This document shows positions 11,387 through 22,711 of a stretch of 64,000 nucleotides of DNA, in pieces. The DNA lies in contig JABAKD010000020.1 in the NCBI GenBank assembly GCA_012845835.1, forward strand, positions 3,544,936 through 3,608,935, read 5' to 3'. The position numbers were made by a program, and so were the translations under genes. Position 1 is the first letter of the stretch; each line of letters starts with the position of its first letter. The DNA is from Undaria pinnatifida. Its lineage: Eukaryota; Sar; Phaeophyceae; Laminariales; Alariaceae. The notes under the pieces are model-generated. The model made no database searches, was not told the origin of the DNA, and worked only from the letters and a program-made list of their open reading frames with translations.

Positions 11387-14300
11387 GGTCTCACATTAAC
11401 TCGCATAATCAAGTCCGTGGTCACAGGACAGGCTTCAGTATTGGGTTAGGTTCGTATGTAGTCTATGGATGGCGGGGAAAAGGCTGGGACAAAGGGACCA
11501 AAAGGGAGTGACAGTCCCGCTACACGCGCACGACCCTGTTGGCCCACACATACACCCGATCGATGACGTCCGCCGTCCGCCTTGCGAGTTTGTACACCGC
11601 ATTCTGTTGAAATCCACGCATGCAAGAAGACACCACCCCTTAAACTTGGTAGTCAAGCGCTTGGGCACACTGGAGATGTCCGGAAAATAACCTATATTAC
11701 ACTGCCCATACCCTAAAACCTATTAAACGGTGGCGCCATCTGTGTGGTCGTATACTGCTGGTTGTGTACGAAACAACGACTTTGGACTATTTATTATGGA
11801 AATGTGGACCTTGAAAATATCGGGAGTATATTGCATACTACATACCAGGTATGTCATGTGTAGTCTTTTTTGTTGTGCATAGCCTTCTACATATAGTCCT
11901 GTAGCCATACAGTCAGTCTACCGACACAGACATGGTGGGGTAGGTTTGTTTCAGCATAAGGCACAAGAAGTCGGGTGCTACCTTTTCTGGAGCACCTTCC
12001 TTTCTTTGTTCTCTGCGTTCCCTTGCACCAGTATTTTCTGCCCAGCGCTTTAGTGACAATGAGCCTACGGATTAACTGCTACCAGAGGCATCTTAGCCTC
12101 AATCACGAGGTGTGGGTAGGTCTATAGCCTCATTTGATGTCGTTTTGAATAGCAGCATCTTCGATCCACTTCCCGATCTCCTGATGTCTTAGTTGGCCAT
12201 TGCGATATCGTCGTGTGATCTGCATCTACGACTATTCAGGGTGGGCTAATGTTATAGTGTACCACTAGGTATCCGCTATCTGCATGAGCTATAGATCAAC
12301 CGTCCATCTCTGCGGAAAAGTTATATATCTATTGATATCTTACAGTCTGATTTCCGTTATGTCATCTGTTGTGCGTTTCGGAATCATTAGAGTGTGCAGG
12401 AAGGCTGACGCGGGATCCAGGGTTCGGCACGTACGTATATATCGCACAGAGTAGTATAATGAACCACGTGATCTACGGGGCATGCAGGAAACATAACAAG
12501 GGTAGCATCCTGTCTTACTCTACGCGTCCCGCGCTGATTGTTTTAGAATAGGTAGCTGCACTTTTGCATAAAGAGGGGAATGGTTCTGAGGAGGAGTCGA
12601 TGTGATTGGTTGTATTGTGAGTTGGTCCTTGCTCCCACATCAAGTATGCAAGGAGTCACACACGTGGCCTTGTAGAAGCGGCCGACGTGGCAGTTAGCAG
12701 CTTGCACTCAGGGTTGATGTTTGGCATGAAGCTTGGATACCTTGCCAGTACAAGAGCCGGTATTTGGAGCTTGACCAGAGCCAAGGAGCTTGACCAGAGC
12801 CAAGCTTCCACCCCCCCCCCTCTCGATCACTCTTGTATCCTGACCAAATATCAGCAAGTCTTGCTCGATAACATTAATAAGATAATCTACTACTTACCTG
12901 GGTTTTGTACTGCTGTCAGCTGTGGTCTCGCAATAGTAACACCTGTCCCTTATGAGGATCATATCGACAAGGATCCTCGCAAGACTCCTTTTTCACAGTA
13001 TGGATGCATGCTCCGGCTTAGAAGCGTTTCGCCGGGGCGAGGAAGAGATGGGTTGTTGAGTTAGAAAAAAGTGAGATTCGTTGGGGCTAGGTATATCCAT
13101 GTTTCTGAAGGAATCCGAAACATGAAGGATATGAAAGCGTGTCGTTCCATGGATGCTACATGACGTTGTGCCCATGGTTGAGATTCGGTCGGAAATTGAA
13201 AGGCTATCGTAGTGGTACACTAATATGACAATCGAACAAAGAAAATGCCCCCCTAGACTAGTCTAATTGTTTTGGTGCTATATTCATTTGTCTTCACCTC
13301 TTTTCCACTCCAAAAGCGTTCCTAGTATAATTCCAAGTGGTTGTGCCCATGTTGGGAGTCCTGCCGACGACGCCAATTGTAGTGGTACTCCGAGTGGGGG
13401 ATGCGTGGTTGGTCGGTGTTGGGAAGCGTGCTCCTCATGGGTTCGGGTGCCCTTGTTTGGTCTCTCCTCACGGCTCGCTGGATAGACTCAAAAGCTTATA
13501 CATTATTTCCTCTACATTAAACTCTAAAAGACAGACAAAACAGGCCTAGGCACGATAGGGCAGGGTAGAGCACGTAGAACAGGTAGTGCAGGTAATGAGA
13601 CATGAGGCGTCCTGCTTGTCCCATCATCGTCACCTACATTATCGCCCATCTAAGATGGCCTTGACGTGAATGTGACATCTAATGTCACGTGGTTTCACCT
13701 CAACCATGACATGGTTTCACGTCTAATCTATCAACTATGCTTCTACGGAGGGCACTCCATTACACTATGGGCCGTGAAGAGCCCAAGGCAAAGTCGGTCC
13801 GCATGGCGTATTTTGCGACAGAGAGCGTTATGGGTCGCGTAATGAGACATGGGGCGTCCTGCTTGTCCCATCATCGTCACCTACATTATCGCCCATCTAA
13901 GATGGCCTTGACGTGAATGTGACATCTAATGTCACGTGGTTTCACCTCAACCATGACATGGTTTCACGTCTAATCTATCAACTATGCTTCTACGGAGGGC
14001 ACTCCATTACACTATGGGCCGTGAAGAGCCCAAGGCAAAGTCGGTCCGCATGGCGTATTTTGCGACAGAGAGCGTTATGGGTCGCGTCAGGAAACGGGGA
14101 CGGCCGAGCTGAGAAGCCGCGGTACGATGTACCGCAAGGAGTTGGTGTCAAAAACCGGTACGAGGCTGAGTTGACCAATCAGCGTCGCGGATCGGGGTCA
14201 AAAACCTGGGTGTTTTCTGCTGTACCACACGGTGGCGCGAAATGGTGGCGGTATACCGACTTCTGTCGTCTGCCCTTTTTTGTTTTTGCGCAAGGTATGC

Positions 14301-17300
14301 GCTTTCTTTTTTTGAATTCGAAATGCTGGAGAGAAATAAAATATGACTAATGAACTTGATATTATTGCCGCCGCTCTCGTCCCCTCCTCTGCGCGTTCGG
14401 CACTGCGGTGATCTGCGGTTCTATGATGCCCACGTCGAAACCAACCTCCGCTTTTTGGCAGCATATCAGCAATGGGTAGATTTTGTGTGCAAAGTGGGGG
14501 GGCCTGGAATGTATCCTCAACCAATCCAACCTCACCATTCATTTGGGCCCTTGCTTTTCCAACACGTTCCAGCGAAGAAGGCCGTCATTACCATACCCTC
14601 GAGCACGTTGCAGACATGCTCGAAGGCGCTGACAGAGACTTCAGCAACCTTGGCCGGCCAGGTCTCGTCCAGCTGGCCATATTCTTCCACGAGTGAGTTA
14701 AGTGTTCGGTTCCTATCCCCCATAGTTTGTGTGATCTTCAGCCGCGTGTGGTAGATCAATGCAAACTCTTTACTACTGTCTGTATAGTACACTGCAGCCC
14801 CGCAATGGTTTGCTTTCTCAGCGTTCACTTCTGCTGTACGAAGCATGAACGGGAAATTCTTCAACCGCACCCCCCACGCGTGGTTCTAATTCATGGTTGA
14901 CTGTCTACAGTAGAAGCCCGCCACGTAGACGTATGCTCGTGTTATTAATTGCAAGGGTCCACATGTACACAGCCCACAACAATATGCAGTGCCAGGCTTG
15001 CCTGTCGTAGTATGTACGAACTTGAAATACAGCGTAGGTAGAAGCGTGTGGATGGTCGGTGGAGAGGGCCGTGCAAGCGTGGGTTTGGACGCGCAAGTCG
15101 TCATCAGTCATCAACGTGTAGCGAAAGAGATACGTACGCACTGCCGAAACCGAAACGAACGATAGCTACTGTACAACAGCTATAATTGCAGCAGTGTTGT
15201 TAATAGTAGGCGTACCACAGTACGATACGCACGGCTTTTGAGAGAAATTGTCACTCGAGAAGTCCCCCCCCCCCCCCCCGCTCACAACCCCTTCTCTTCT
15301 GCAGACAGCATGGGACAGCAAGGCCCACCCACCCCAGCGCTCCAAAAAATGACCTGGTTGCTCTATGATCGTCCAGATCTCCACCGAACGACACCCTAGT
15401 AGTCCAGTAAACTGTCTTCTGCGTTCATTGCCGATCCAACACTACTAATGGTATTTCACTTTCTTGTGCCCCCTGCCGTCTCATCCCTCTTCCTCCTCGA
15501 ACACCATCATCGCAGCCTCGTCTACAACCCCAAGAGCGGGAGTAACGAGGAGGACAGCGACGCGTTGTTCCGAATTTTCTCTGAAGCGGTCGGACTAAAC
15601 CCTTCGGACGCGAGCACGGTGTCGCGCTATATCATCGCTACGAAACGGCACGACGTTTCGGACTCCGAAGACCAAGACCTGCGCGCATTCATCGACCTCG
15701 ACATGGCGGTGGTTGGCAGAGAGCGCAGCGCATACTTCACGTACGCCTCACAGGTGAAAAAGCGCACCCAGCATGGTTCACCTATGATATATATTTTACG
15801 TTCTCGTTTTTCCTATCCTGAAAGCAACAATCTTACGCTTTGCTTTGGTATAAGTGCGTACACTTCAGGCCTGCTGTTATCGTTTTGCTGTGACGTACAT
15901 GCCTTCTATTTTCCAAGAAGCAGTCGCGGGGGACGTATACTACTTGATTTTTTCTTCGTCGTGGCAGTCCCCATGGCGCTCCATGACACTGGCATGGGTA
16001 TTCGTGCCATGTTAATGCCTGCGCAGTGCCATGGCACCGCCATGGCGATGGCGTGGGAATAATGGCATTTCAGGGCGGTCATGGGCTTTCGCGATCTCCC
16101 ATGGGCTTCATGGCACCGTTTTTCATGGCACCAATTGCCATGGCTTTCGTTGCATTAGACCGGTGACAATGGAAGGCCAAAAGTTTGAAATTGCCGAAGA
16201 TCCCAGCCAAACTTTGCCTGAACGGTCGCCTATGGACCCAATTTGGTAGAATTATTTTTTGAAACTTTCCAGAATTCCGGAAAAAAACGATTTCTCGCGG
16301 CGATCTTGGCCAACATCGGCCTGACAAATTCTCAAGCAGATCTTGGATTAGACGCGGTGTAATCTCGTGTTCTCCACACACTTCGTTCGACGAAATTAAC
16401 GATCGTGAACTCTGAACGTGGCAAGCTCGTGAGGGGCTCCGACCCCCCCTTGGTGTACAGCGCTCACTCTACGCCGGTGATTTGTGGCGGGCGCCGATCA
16501 GGCTTCTATAAAGACACATTCGGCGGCTGGTTTGTAGAAAACTCAGACAAAAACTCTCTATCGTCTCCAAACGGGCGAAAAACAAATTTTTGAGACGATG
16601 TGACGGAAGACCACAGGACAACACAAGCAACCTCTCATGCCCTAGGGCATGGATCGAGATGAACTCTTCAGCGCTGTCACCTACACTCATGTGGCGTTGT
16701 CCGGAACGAAGAGGAGCGACCATGGGTTGTCTATGTCGAGATCGAAGGTCAATCGTGTTTGGTGGGCAGTGTCGATCAACGCTTGATCAAAAATAGACAA
16801 GTTGACCTGTTGGACCCCATGACCAAAGAAGGAGCCAGAAAAATAATATTTTAGTCATTCTTTCCCCATAGCGACGTTACCCGGAATCTTTCAGCAAGTA
16901 ACCCCCCAAAAAAGGTTGCAAATTTTTGGTCAAAGTATCGGCGTTCCATTGTCATCGGTCTTACCATGAAAATGTCCCATGACCTCATCGTGAGACTGCC
17001 ATCGCCGTGCCATGGCACTATAACCCTAACCGGTAGGGCTGGGTACTGAACCAGTACGTACTGCCAGTAGTACTAGTACTGGCAGTATCCTGATACTGGT
17101 AAACCGACCTGCCAGTACACCAGTACATTCGCATATAGACGAAGATCCCAATATACGCCTCAAGAACCAGCGGAAACCCATAGCTTCAGGCTGCCTGCTG
17201 AGAGGACGCCGGGGCCGCGAGGAGGGGGTAGGGTAGTGGCTGTCTTTGCTGGGGAAGATTTGCAGTTCTGCTAGTTTCAGTTTTGTTTTCTCCTGCAGGG

Positions 17301-18853
17301 TGCTCGTGGCGAAAAGAACCGCCATCCTGATGACTCTGTTTGTTGTGCTGGTATCTAGCGGCTGTGATTTATGCGCGGTGTAGGTTTTGGTTGGGTAGGT
17401 AGCTTTCGATAGCTGTGGCACCGTTGTTATCTCGTTGTGTACTCTGTTGCTCTGTTGCTGCCGTTGCACCGCTGTTCGTAGGCACATCAACTGATGGACT
17501 GATGATGGTGATCGACTTGGTTGCTTGCCGTCGTCTTTAGTACTCTTGTCAATCTATAGCTATCAATCTACTTTTTTTCCAATATACGCTGGGTTGAGTA
17601 TGTGTGACATGGAATGAGTGCTATCCATTCCAATTCATGCTTATGCATACGCTACGTCACCCATGATCATGGAGTATATGGGCGTTGCAAAGTTAAAGAT
17701 TTGTGCTACATTCTACACATCCTCCATGTTGAAAATCGGTACATATTTGGGCGTTGAACTCGAATTTTAGTGCCGTTTTCCCCACAAAAGTGCCTCTGTC
17801 ATATGAGCCAAAATCACTCATTTTTTATGCTCTAGTGAAGCCAAATCGCGTAAAAATTCGCCTCCGGCGGGGCGCCTCCAGCGGGGCCCTCCGGGGGCGC
17901 CTCCGGCGAGGCCCCCTCACCAGCCGGGGGGGGCCGATGGTCGCGGCGCAGCCGCGACCGCGCGGCTTCGCCGCGCCACCAGTATACTGACCGGATCCAG
18001 TATACTGGCTGCGTCAGCAGCCAGTATAACTTGTACTGGCGCTGCGCGCCAGTACCCAGCCCTACTAACCGGAGCTTAAATCCATGCAGTGTATCCTTGT
18101 GGCGTGCCATGGGGTTGCCATGGCACTGACATAGGGCCTTTATGGCAGTGACATGGGCCTTTATGGCAGTGACATTGATGACAGTGCCATTGCCGTGAAG
18201 GCCCATGGCACTGCCATCAAGGCGCATGATGGTGCAATGACAGTGTCAAATAATGTGCTTTGTTGCCCACATCGAAGCCGGCAACTTGTCCATACTCCTG
18301 GGTGGTGAGCCCAAAGGAATGCAACGAAGCGATCAAGGCCGCCACAATAAGTTGTTATTATTTTTGTTATTATTACTAGACACATAAACGATTATTACCA
18401 ATCTAACACTTGGTCGTGCATGATAAGTAACGCAATACGACAACGTAATATTATATATTAGGTCCTGACTCATGAAACTTGCTAAAAACGGGCGATCGAT
18501 GTAGTACGCAGTACGTCCAAAGATGAGTATCGACCCTAAATTCGTCGAACTCACAGCTGACGTCGTTAGAATATTTTTATAAAACATGAAACGTTCGACT
18601 TCCCCTGCCTAAACTACTCGCCGGAATTTATTCTGCCTTGCCTCGTGCCACCCTGCAGATCCGCAACGAGTACATCCACGTACCAGCCGACACGTACTGC
18701 CGAAAACGAGCGGAAATTCTGCGCGATTTTCTAGCGACAGACTCCATTTTCGCTACTGACCAGTACAGACGAGATTTAGAGTCTGCAGCGAGAGCGAACG
18801 TAAACGCCGAGGTGGCGTCGCTAAGCGCAGGAATCATTCCTGGGGACACATGA
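10725..18853 (+). CDS. HD-domain metal-dependent phosphohydrolase (COG4339-like)
   Basis: Four exons: 10725-10834, 14573-14692, 15516-15753 and 18659-18853, giving 220 residues. Donors are GTATAT, GTGAGT and GTGAAA; acceptors end CAG. Intron phases are 2, 2 and 0. The joins rebuild the family signature: ...DGYS|EEGRHYHTLEHV at the first junction, then AIFFH|DLVYNP..NEE at the second (the HD pair comes from GA|C across the splice), ATKRHD, and DLDMAVVG. The last exon reads IRNEYIHVPADTY, matching the family's IR-EY segment. The histidines and aspartates of the motif are all present, and the length fits this roughly 200-residue family. Members are predicted metal-dependent phosphohydrolases whose substrate is mostly unknown. 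The start is the ATG at 10725, because the open frame upstream has no other ATG. Introns 1 and 3 are swollen by transposable elements. Confidence 0.88.
11352..11430 (+). repeat. GTT microsatellite plus a fragment of the 30-kb inverted-repeat family
   Basis: About eleven GTT units lead into TCTCACATTAACTCGCATAA and following sequence. The same block, in the same order, forms the terminal arms of the element at 30248-31450. It is therefore a fragment or relative of that element nested inside the 3.4-kb element. Confidence 0.65.
12060..12270 (+). repeat. Diverged copy of the hairpin-bearing dispersed repeat
   Basis: This shares blocks such as CATCTTCGA and CAGGGTGGGCTA-TGTTA, in the same order, with the repeat at 24780-25198. 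It lacks the hairpin. The limits are approximate. Confidence 0.4.
13593..14086 (+). repeat. 247-bp tandem duplication inside the right inverted-repeat arm
   Basis: 13593-13839 and 13840-14086 are nearly identical direct copies; one visible difference is GAGGCG versus GGGGCG. The unit includes part of the terminal arm (through GGGTCGCG), so the duplication arose after the arm formed. The near identity points to a recent event or a recent correction between copies. Confidence 0.9.
15980..16145. repeat. CCATGG-rich short-palindrome cluster, left copy
   Basis: The stretch carries many CCATGG or GCCATGGCA cores spaced 10-30 bases apart. A similar cluster lies at 18100-18240, on the other side of the hAT-type element. 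Both are in intron 3 of the HD gene and may be the two arms of an older element into which the hAT-type element inserted. Confidence 0.55.
17034..18064. mobile_element. Non-autonomous hAT-superfamily element in intron 3 of the HD gene
   Basis: The ends are TAGGGCTGGGTACTG (17034) and its inverse CAGTACCCAGCCCTA (to 18064). Both sides are flanked by the exact 8-bp duplication CTAACCGG (17026-17033 and 18065-18072). TAGGGCTGGG-type ends with 8-bp duplications are characteristic of hAT elements. Subterminal regions are full of CCAGTA/TACTGG palindromes, which would bind transposase. No transposase frame was found in the 1,031 bp. The exact duplication suggests a young insertion. Confidence 0.92.
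18100..18240. repeat. CCATGG-rich short-palindrome cluster, right copy
   Basis: Repeated TTTATGGCAGTGACAT and GGCACTGCCAT blocks around CCATGG cores mirror the cluster at 15980-16145. Confidence 0.5.
18470..18590 (+). repeat. Dispersed repeat with conserved TTCGTCGAACTCAC end, copy 1
   Basis: This contains AAAGATGAGTATCGACCC, then TTCGTCGAACTCACAGCTGA, then AATATTTTTATAAAA. Related copies lie at about 33850-34015, 37540-37678, 47310-47370 and, inverted, 54930-54995. Confidence 0.7.
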
Positions 18854-19256
18854 GGTATCTCGCTGGCGCATACCGTGCCGTGGACCGTCCTCCCCGTGTA
18901 ATTCGCCAGAAGACTTTTTTTTCAGTGCTTTGACCGTGTGCTGGGCGTGTTAGGACGACAGCAAACCGCCACCGCCGCACCTACTGCTGGGTGTTTACAG
19001 AACATGACGTTTTTATATAGAGTAGCCTTTTTCCGGACGAGGGGCAGTGTACATATGTCACTAGAGGTGGACCCGGTATTGTACGTAGATAGCCATACGT
19101 AAGACCGCGGGTCGGAGCAGGGGAGTTTTGTAGTGTCGAGGCGTGTTTCGTAGTTGAGAAGTCCCCCCAATTTCAAGTTGGTAATCGAGTCTAGGATTTC
19201 GAAATATTTTTTTCATTACTGTCCCGCGCACGCACGATGGAACTGGAAGCACATAC
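18854..19256. other. Spacer 3' of the HD gene
   Basis: No supported coding sequence. Frames are short and unconvincing on both strands. Confidence 0.4.
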
Positions 19257-20175
19257 CAGTCCCCTGAGGCAATGTCAGAAGCGAGGTCACGAGCCATCTA
19301 CAAAATGTTAAATCTTCAGGTGCGACCGGGACATGACAGTGATAGATTGCACGATGCCAGCTACTAAGTCCCCTTATCTGCTTGCCTCTAGGAGCTGCAG
19401 GCCTTTCGAACGGTGCTTAGGTTTTGAAACTTTTAGGTATTGACTGCGGCTATCTGACAAGACAAAATCCCAATCACCACGCACCAAAACAGTGAACCGT
19501 TTCTGCCTGCCGACGACGGAAGGGTTCAGTGCAGCACTCCTCTCACAACACGCATATGGCTGTGCTCGGTTTCGCGGCACGGTTGGTCACTGTTGTGGTT
19601 TTTGAGCAATCCGCCTGTGACCTTGGGTCGTTCTCAAACAGGCTCGTGTTTTGTGTTCCTCGATTTCTCAGTTTTCGTTATGTGAAACACCTACCTAGAT
19701 CAACGCAGCTTTAGTTCACTATTTTTCTATTAATAGCAGGTGGAGGGGGAACTCAGGCATGTCGTACTGACTATAATATTTCGTGGTTGCACCTTGAAGC
19801 GCGTTTTTTGGCAGCACAAAAACACCCTTTTCTAGCAAAAAACAAGAATGAGCCCGTTCTAAAACCTTGATAAAAATATGGGGGGTCGACGGAAAATTGG
19901 GGGGGAAAAGTGTATGCAGGGCGTTGTACGATGATCTCTTTCAGAAAACAACCCGTGGTGCAAGTAGCACGCACACAAATACACCATACCGGGTATGATA
20001 CATTGTACGATGATACGCAACGATTTTACTGCCTCAGAACAAGGCGATCTAATCCGTTTCGCAGACTATTTACCGCCCTCAACGCCGGCATAACCCATGT
20101 CGCGAAGGCACGCTCAGCCATGCAGAAGACAGCAACGTAAAATGGGATGAACACCAGCTTGACGAATGAGAAAGA
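19257..20175 (-). CDS. Candidate two-exon fragment of a membrane protein
   Basis: 20175-20074 is framed by TTCGCAG and GTAAAT. It encodes 34 residues starting SFSFVKLVFIPFYVAVF, a plausible membrane-spanning helix followed by CMAERAFATWVMPALRA. A second piece, 19297-19257 (MARDLASDIASGDW), lies between TTGTAG and GTATGT and continues in phase 0. No more exons were found and no family is recognised. Each piece is short, so chance splice-site matches cannot be excluded. Confidence 0.3.
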
Positions 20176-22063
20176 CTGCGAAGGATGGCCGTAGCCGAAG
20201 AAAAAAAGGAGAAAGACGACGCAACATCAGTGTGCTTATGGGCTACGAGACGGATATAATCCCATACACTTGCATTTAGCGTAGGAGCTTGCATCTAGTG
20301 TAGGAGGCAGGCACTACATGGGCTGAAAAGAGGCGACCCGACATCATCAAGCGCAAGATTACAACCGGTTTGTACTCGTTCTCGTATGTATGGTACGAGT
20401 TTTACTCAAAATGCGCGACACAGGGTACCCACCGAGCGGACGAAGGGCGCCCCAATCATGCAGCAATATGATAAGAGTCATTCCCCAGTAGGGGTTGCAA
20501 GTTTTGGGTCAAACGTTTTCTGACCGATGTGACCGGTTGAGCTCAAGTGTGTGGAACTACCGGTTAAAATGACATTTTTACGGGCACATTTGTTGTAGGA
20601 CTAAAACGAATAGAAAATTTTCGGTCGGTTTGCGCGAAATACTGCCGTCGAAATCATGTTTCGGGTGAGATACGAAGAGTGTCTTAAGTTAGGAGCTCAA
20701 GAAACACCTATCTGCTGCACCCCTGGTAGCGTGTGATGACTCGATATTCTCGCGGGACACGCGCGATCTCCGACGCTGAGGTCAACATAAAAAAATATTG
20801 GTGGGGAGGCGTCCATTTACATTCAGAGGCCCACGCTTGCCCGAGACATATACATGGAAACATGGAAAATATCACACAAGATACCAGGTGTAAATAGTGA
20901 GCAGAATAAGGCCATTGTTTATGGTACCCCAATCCAGGTCACAGATTACTGACATTCATTTCGCCGCCTAAACATCAAGATGCCGACGTAACATTTCCAA
21001 ACAGCGCGTGTACGGTAATAACGAGTATAGATGCAGAAGCTAACAGCAATGTTCAATATAGACTATGTTCGTTGGCATTTTTCAGAGGGGTGGTTGTACG
21101 ATTTCAAAAAGCCGAAACACACACAAACGCGCCGCAGCGCCACAACACGCTACAGACCATGACGATCGAGGTGCGCGAGGGTCAAGCGGCAGCTGCTCGG
21201 CAAATGGCCCAGGGGGCTGCCGCATCTTCGCGAATTACTGCTGTTCTGTGCGTGTGTGCGCGCGGGGGAAAATTTGCGGCCTAACCTCGAGACAACATCT
21301 GGAGAAGAAATACTTTGTCCCGATCTCAGCCTGAGATCGCGACGAAGGGGTCCCCTTTTAGGTGGATTTTCCGATCTTGGAAATTGTCAGAACCACCATT
21401 CGTCTCCACATGCAGTGTACACAGATCTTGTAGGCGAATCTTGTATAGATCAACATCTATGGCCTTCATCGGGGTACCATAAACAGTGGCCTAAGCAGGA
21501 GGGCTGTGAATAGGAGCGAAAGTCAAGATTGGAGTTTAATCGGGTTCGGCGAAGATTAACCGAGAATACCAGGTAGGTGTACCAGGGAGTAAATATATCG
21601 GCTCGCTGGAGTGATATCGAACAAGCGAAGCGAGCCCCCCTCCCCTCCCCTTTCGGCTGGTGAGGGGGGCAATAAAGCCGATAAAAGACGTTACGGTTAA
21701 CTCGCAAAACAATCGCCACCATTGTGGGACTCGATGCCGATTGAATCGGAGGAAGTGGCTGCGATTCACAGCTACCTGTAAAATAAACAGCAATAAATTT
21801 GCGCGATTGCGCCATCGAGTACGAAAACAAAAAAGTTAAAAAGGCATGATATTCCTCGGAACACGAGTGACGTGTCATGATCACTCGCGCGACGAAAAAC
21901 GCGCATGCGGTCGATGCCGCAAAGACAGCTCCACGCCTGTCTGCTCAACGTGCGTCGAACGCACGTGGGCACGTGGGCTCTTCGAAACATAGTCTACACA
22001 TGCAGAGTACATGATTCGGAGCAACAACCAAATGACAACAAAAAAATCTACGAAAAAACAGGA
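20176..22063. other. Spacer with dispersed repeats, no supported gene
   Basis: 20905-20930 and 21470-21495 are inverted copies of a sequence around GGTACCATAAACA-TGGCC and may bound a 0.6-kb element. 20480-20670 is related to 51010-51210. The plus-strand frame at 21162 (MTIEVREGQAAAARQ) is short and unsupported. Confidence 0.4.
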
Positions 22064-22711
22064 TCACCACTTCTCCCCGGCGAACCATCCAGGTGGCGGC
22101 CATTGCGGATGATCCACCCCATAGCCTGCGAACGGGTTACACCGCATCAATCTCCACACTGTCAGCACGGCGCCCTTCGTGGGCCCAAACTTCTCGATCG
22201 CTTCGACACCATACACTGAACACGTTGGCAGGAACCGGCACGCAGGCGGTATCAAAGGCGACAGCTCCTTCTTGTAGGCCTTGATGAACGAGATCATCGC
22301 CGACTTCACACTCGCCTCTGCTCCTTTATTACTGGTGCTGCTTTCACCGCTACCTCCTCCTCCGTCCCCCTCCTGCCCGCTACCGTCTACCACTCTTGAC
22401 ACGATGGCTCTTGTCGATGTATACGCCACCACTCCGGCTGCAGACAGAAGTGTCCTCAGCGCCGGCTGGTTTCGGTGCCCTGAGCCGCGACCTGGCCACC
22501 AAGGTCCCGCCAACGCTGCTCCTTGATGGTGCAAACAGGCGACCGTGCGTGGGGCTTGACGACGTCCGACTGCGGATGGGACTTGGCTGAATCTAGGACC
22601 CCGGTGGACAGGGTTGGTAGCGGTTGCGCTAACAACGCATACCGGTCGCCATATCGCCACAAGCGACGACACCAGTAGCAGCAGTGCTTGTGCTCGTGAG
22701 GAGTGTGTCAT
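22064..22711 (-). CDS. YidD-like membrane-protein insertion efficiency factor, organelle-targeted
   Basis: Single exon, 215 residues from the ATG at 22711. The C-terminal ~80 residues are a full YidD domain (formerly DUF37): SFIKAYKKELSPLIPPACRF, LPTCSVYGVEAIEKFGPTKG, then RLMRCNPFAGYGVD. The three cysteines of the family core (CRF, PTCS, RCNPF) are present. Bacterial YidD works beside the YidC/Oxa1/Alb3 insertase at the membrane. Residues 1-~31 form a signal-like hydrophobic leader (ALLLLVSSLVAIW), and a Ser/Gly-rich linker of about 110 residues follows. The extension suggests import into the plastid, though no A-S-A-F-A-P motif is visible; the mitochondrion is an alternative. An upstream in-frame ATG at 22819 would add 36 residues but bury the leader. 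The gene ends in WFAGEKW and is intronless, unlike the other complete gene models here. Confidence 0.9.
   Translation of the reverse strand: MTHSSRAQALLLLVSSLVAIWRPVCVVSATATNPVHRGPRFSQVPSAVGRRQAPRTVACLHHQGAALAGPWWPGRGSGHRNQPALRTLLSAAGVVAYTSTRAIVSRVVDGSGQEGDGGGGSGESSTSNKGAEASVKSAMISFIKAYKKELSPLIPPACRFLPTCSVYGVEAIEKFGPTKGAVLTVWRLMRCNPFAGYGVDHPQWPPPGWFAGEKW

Larger units (their letters stand above)
10874..14275. mobile_element. 3.4-kb element with long terminal inverted repeats (Mutator-like candidate) in intron 1 of the HD gene
   Basis: The left arm, 10874 to about 11255, is repeated inverted at the right end. 14275-14010 matches 10874-11140 (ends GGGCAGACGACAGAA on both sides), and 13215-13105 matches about 11147-11255. 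The right arm is split by an insertion of about 800 bp. Flanks are TTTTTTGGG on the left and TTTTTTGTT on the right, an imperfect 9-bp duplication. Arms of several hundred bases with 9-bp duplications are typical of Mutator-like elements. No transposase was found inside, so it is probably non-autonomous. The family assignment is inference. Confidence 0.65.
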
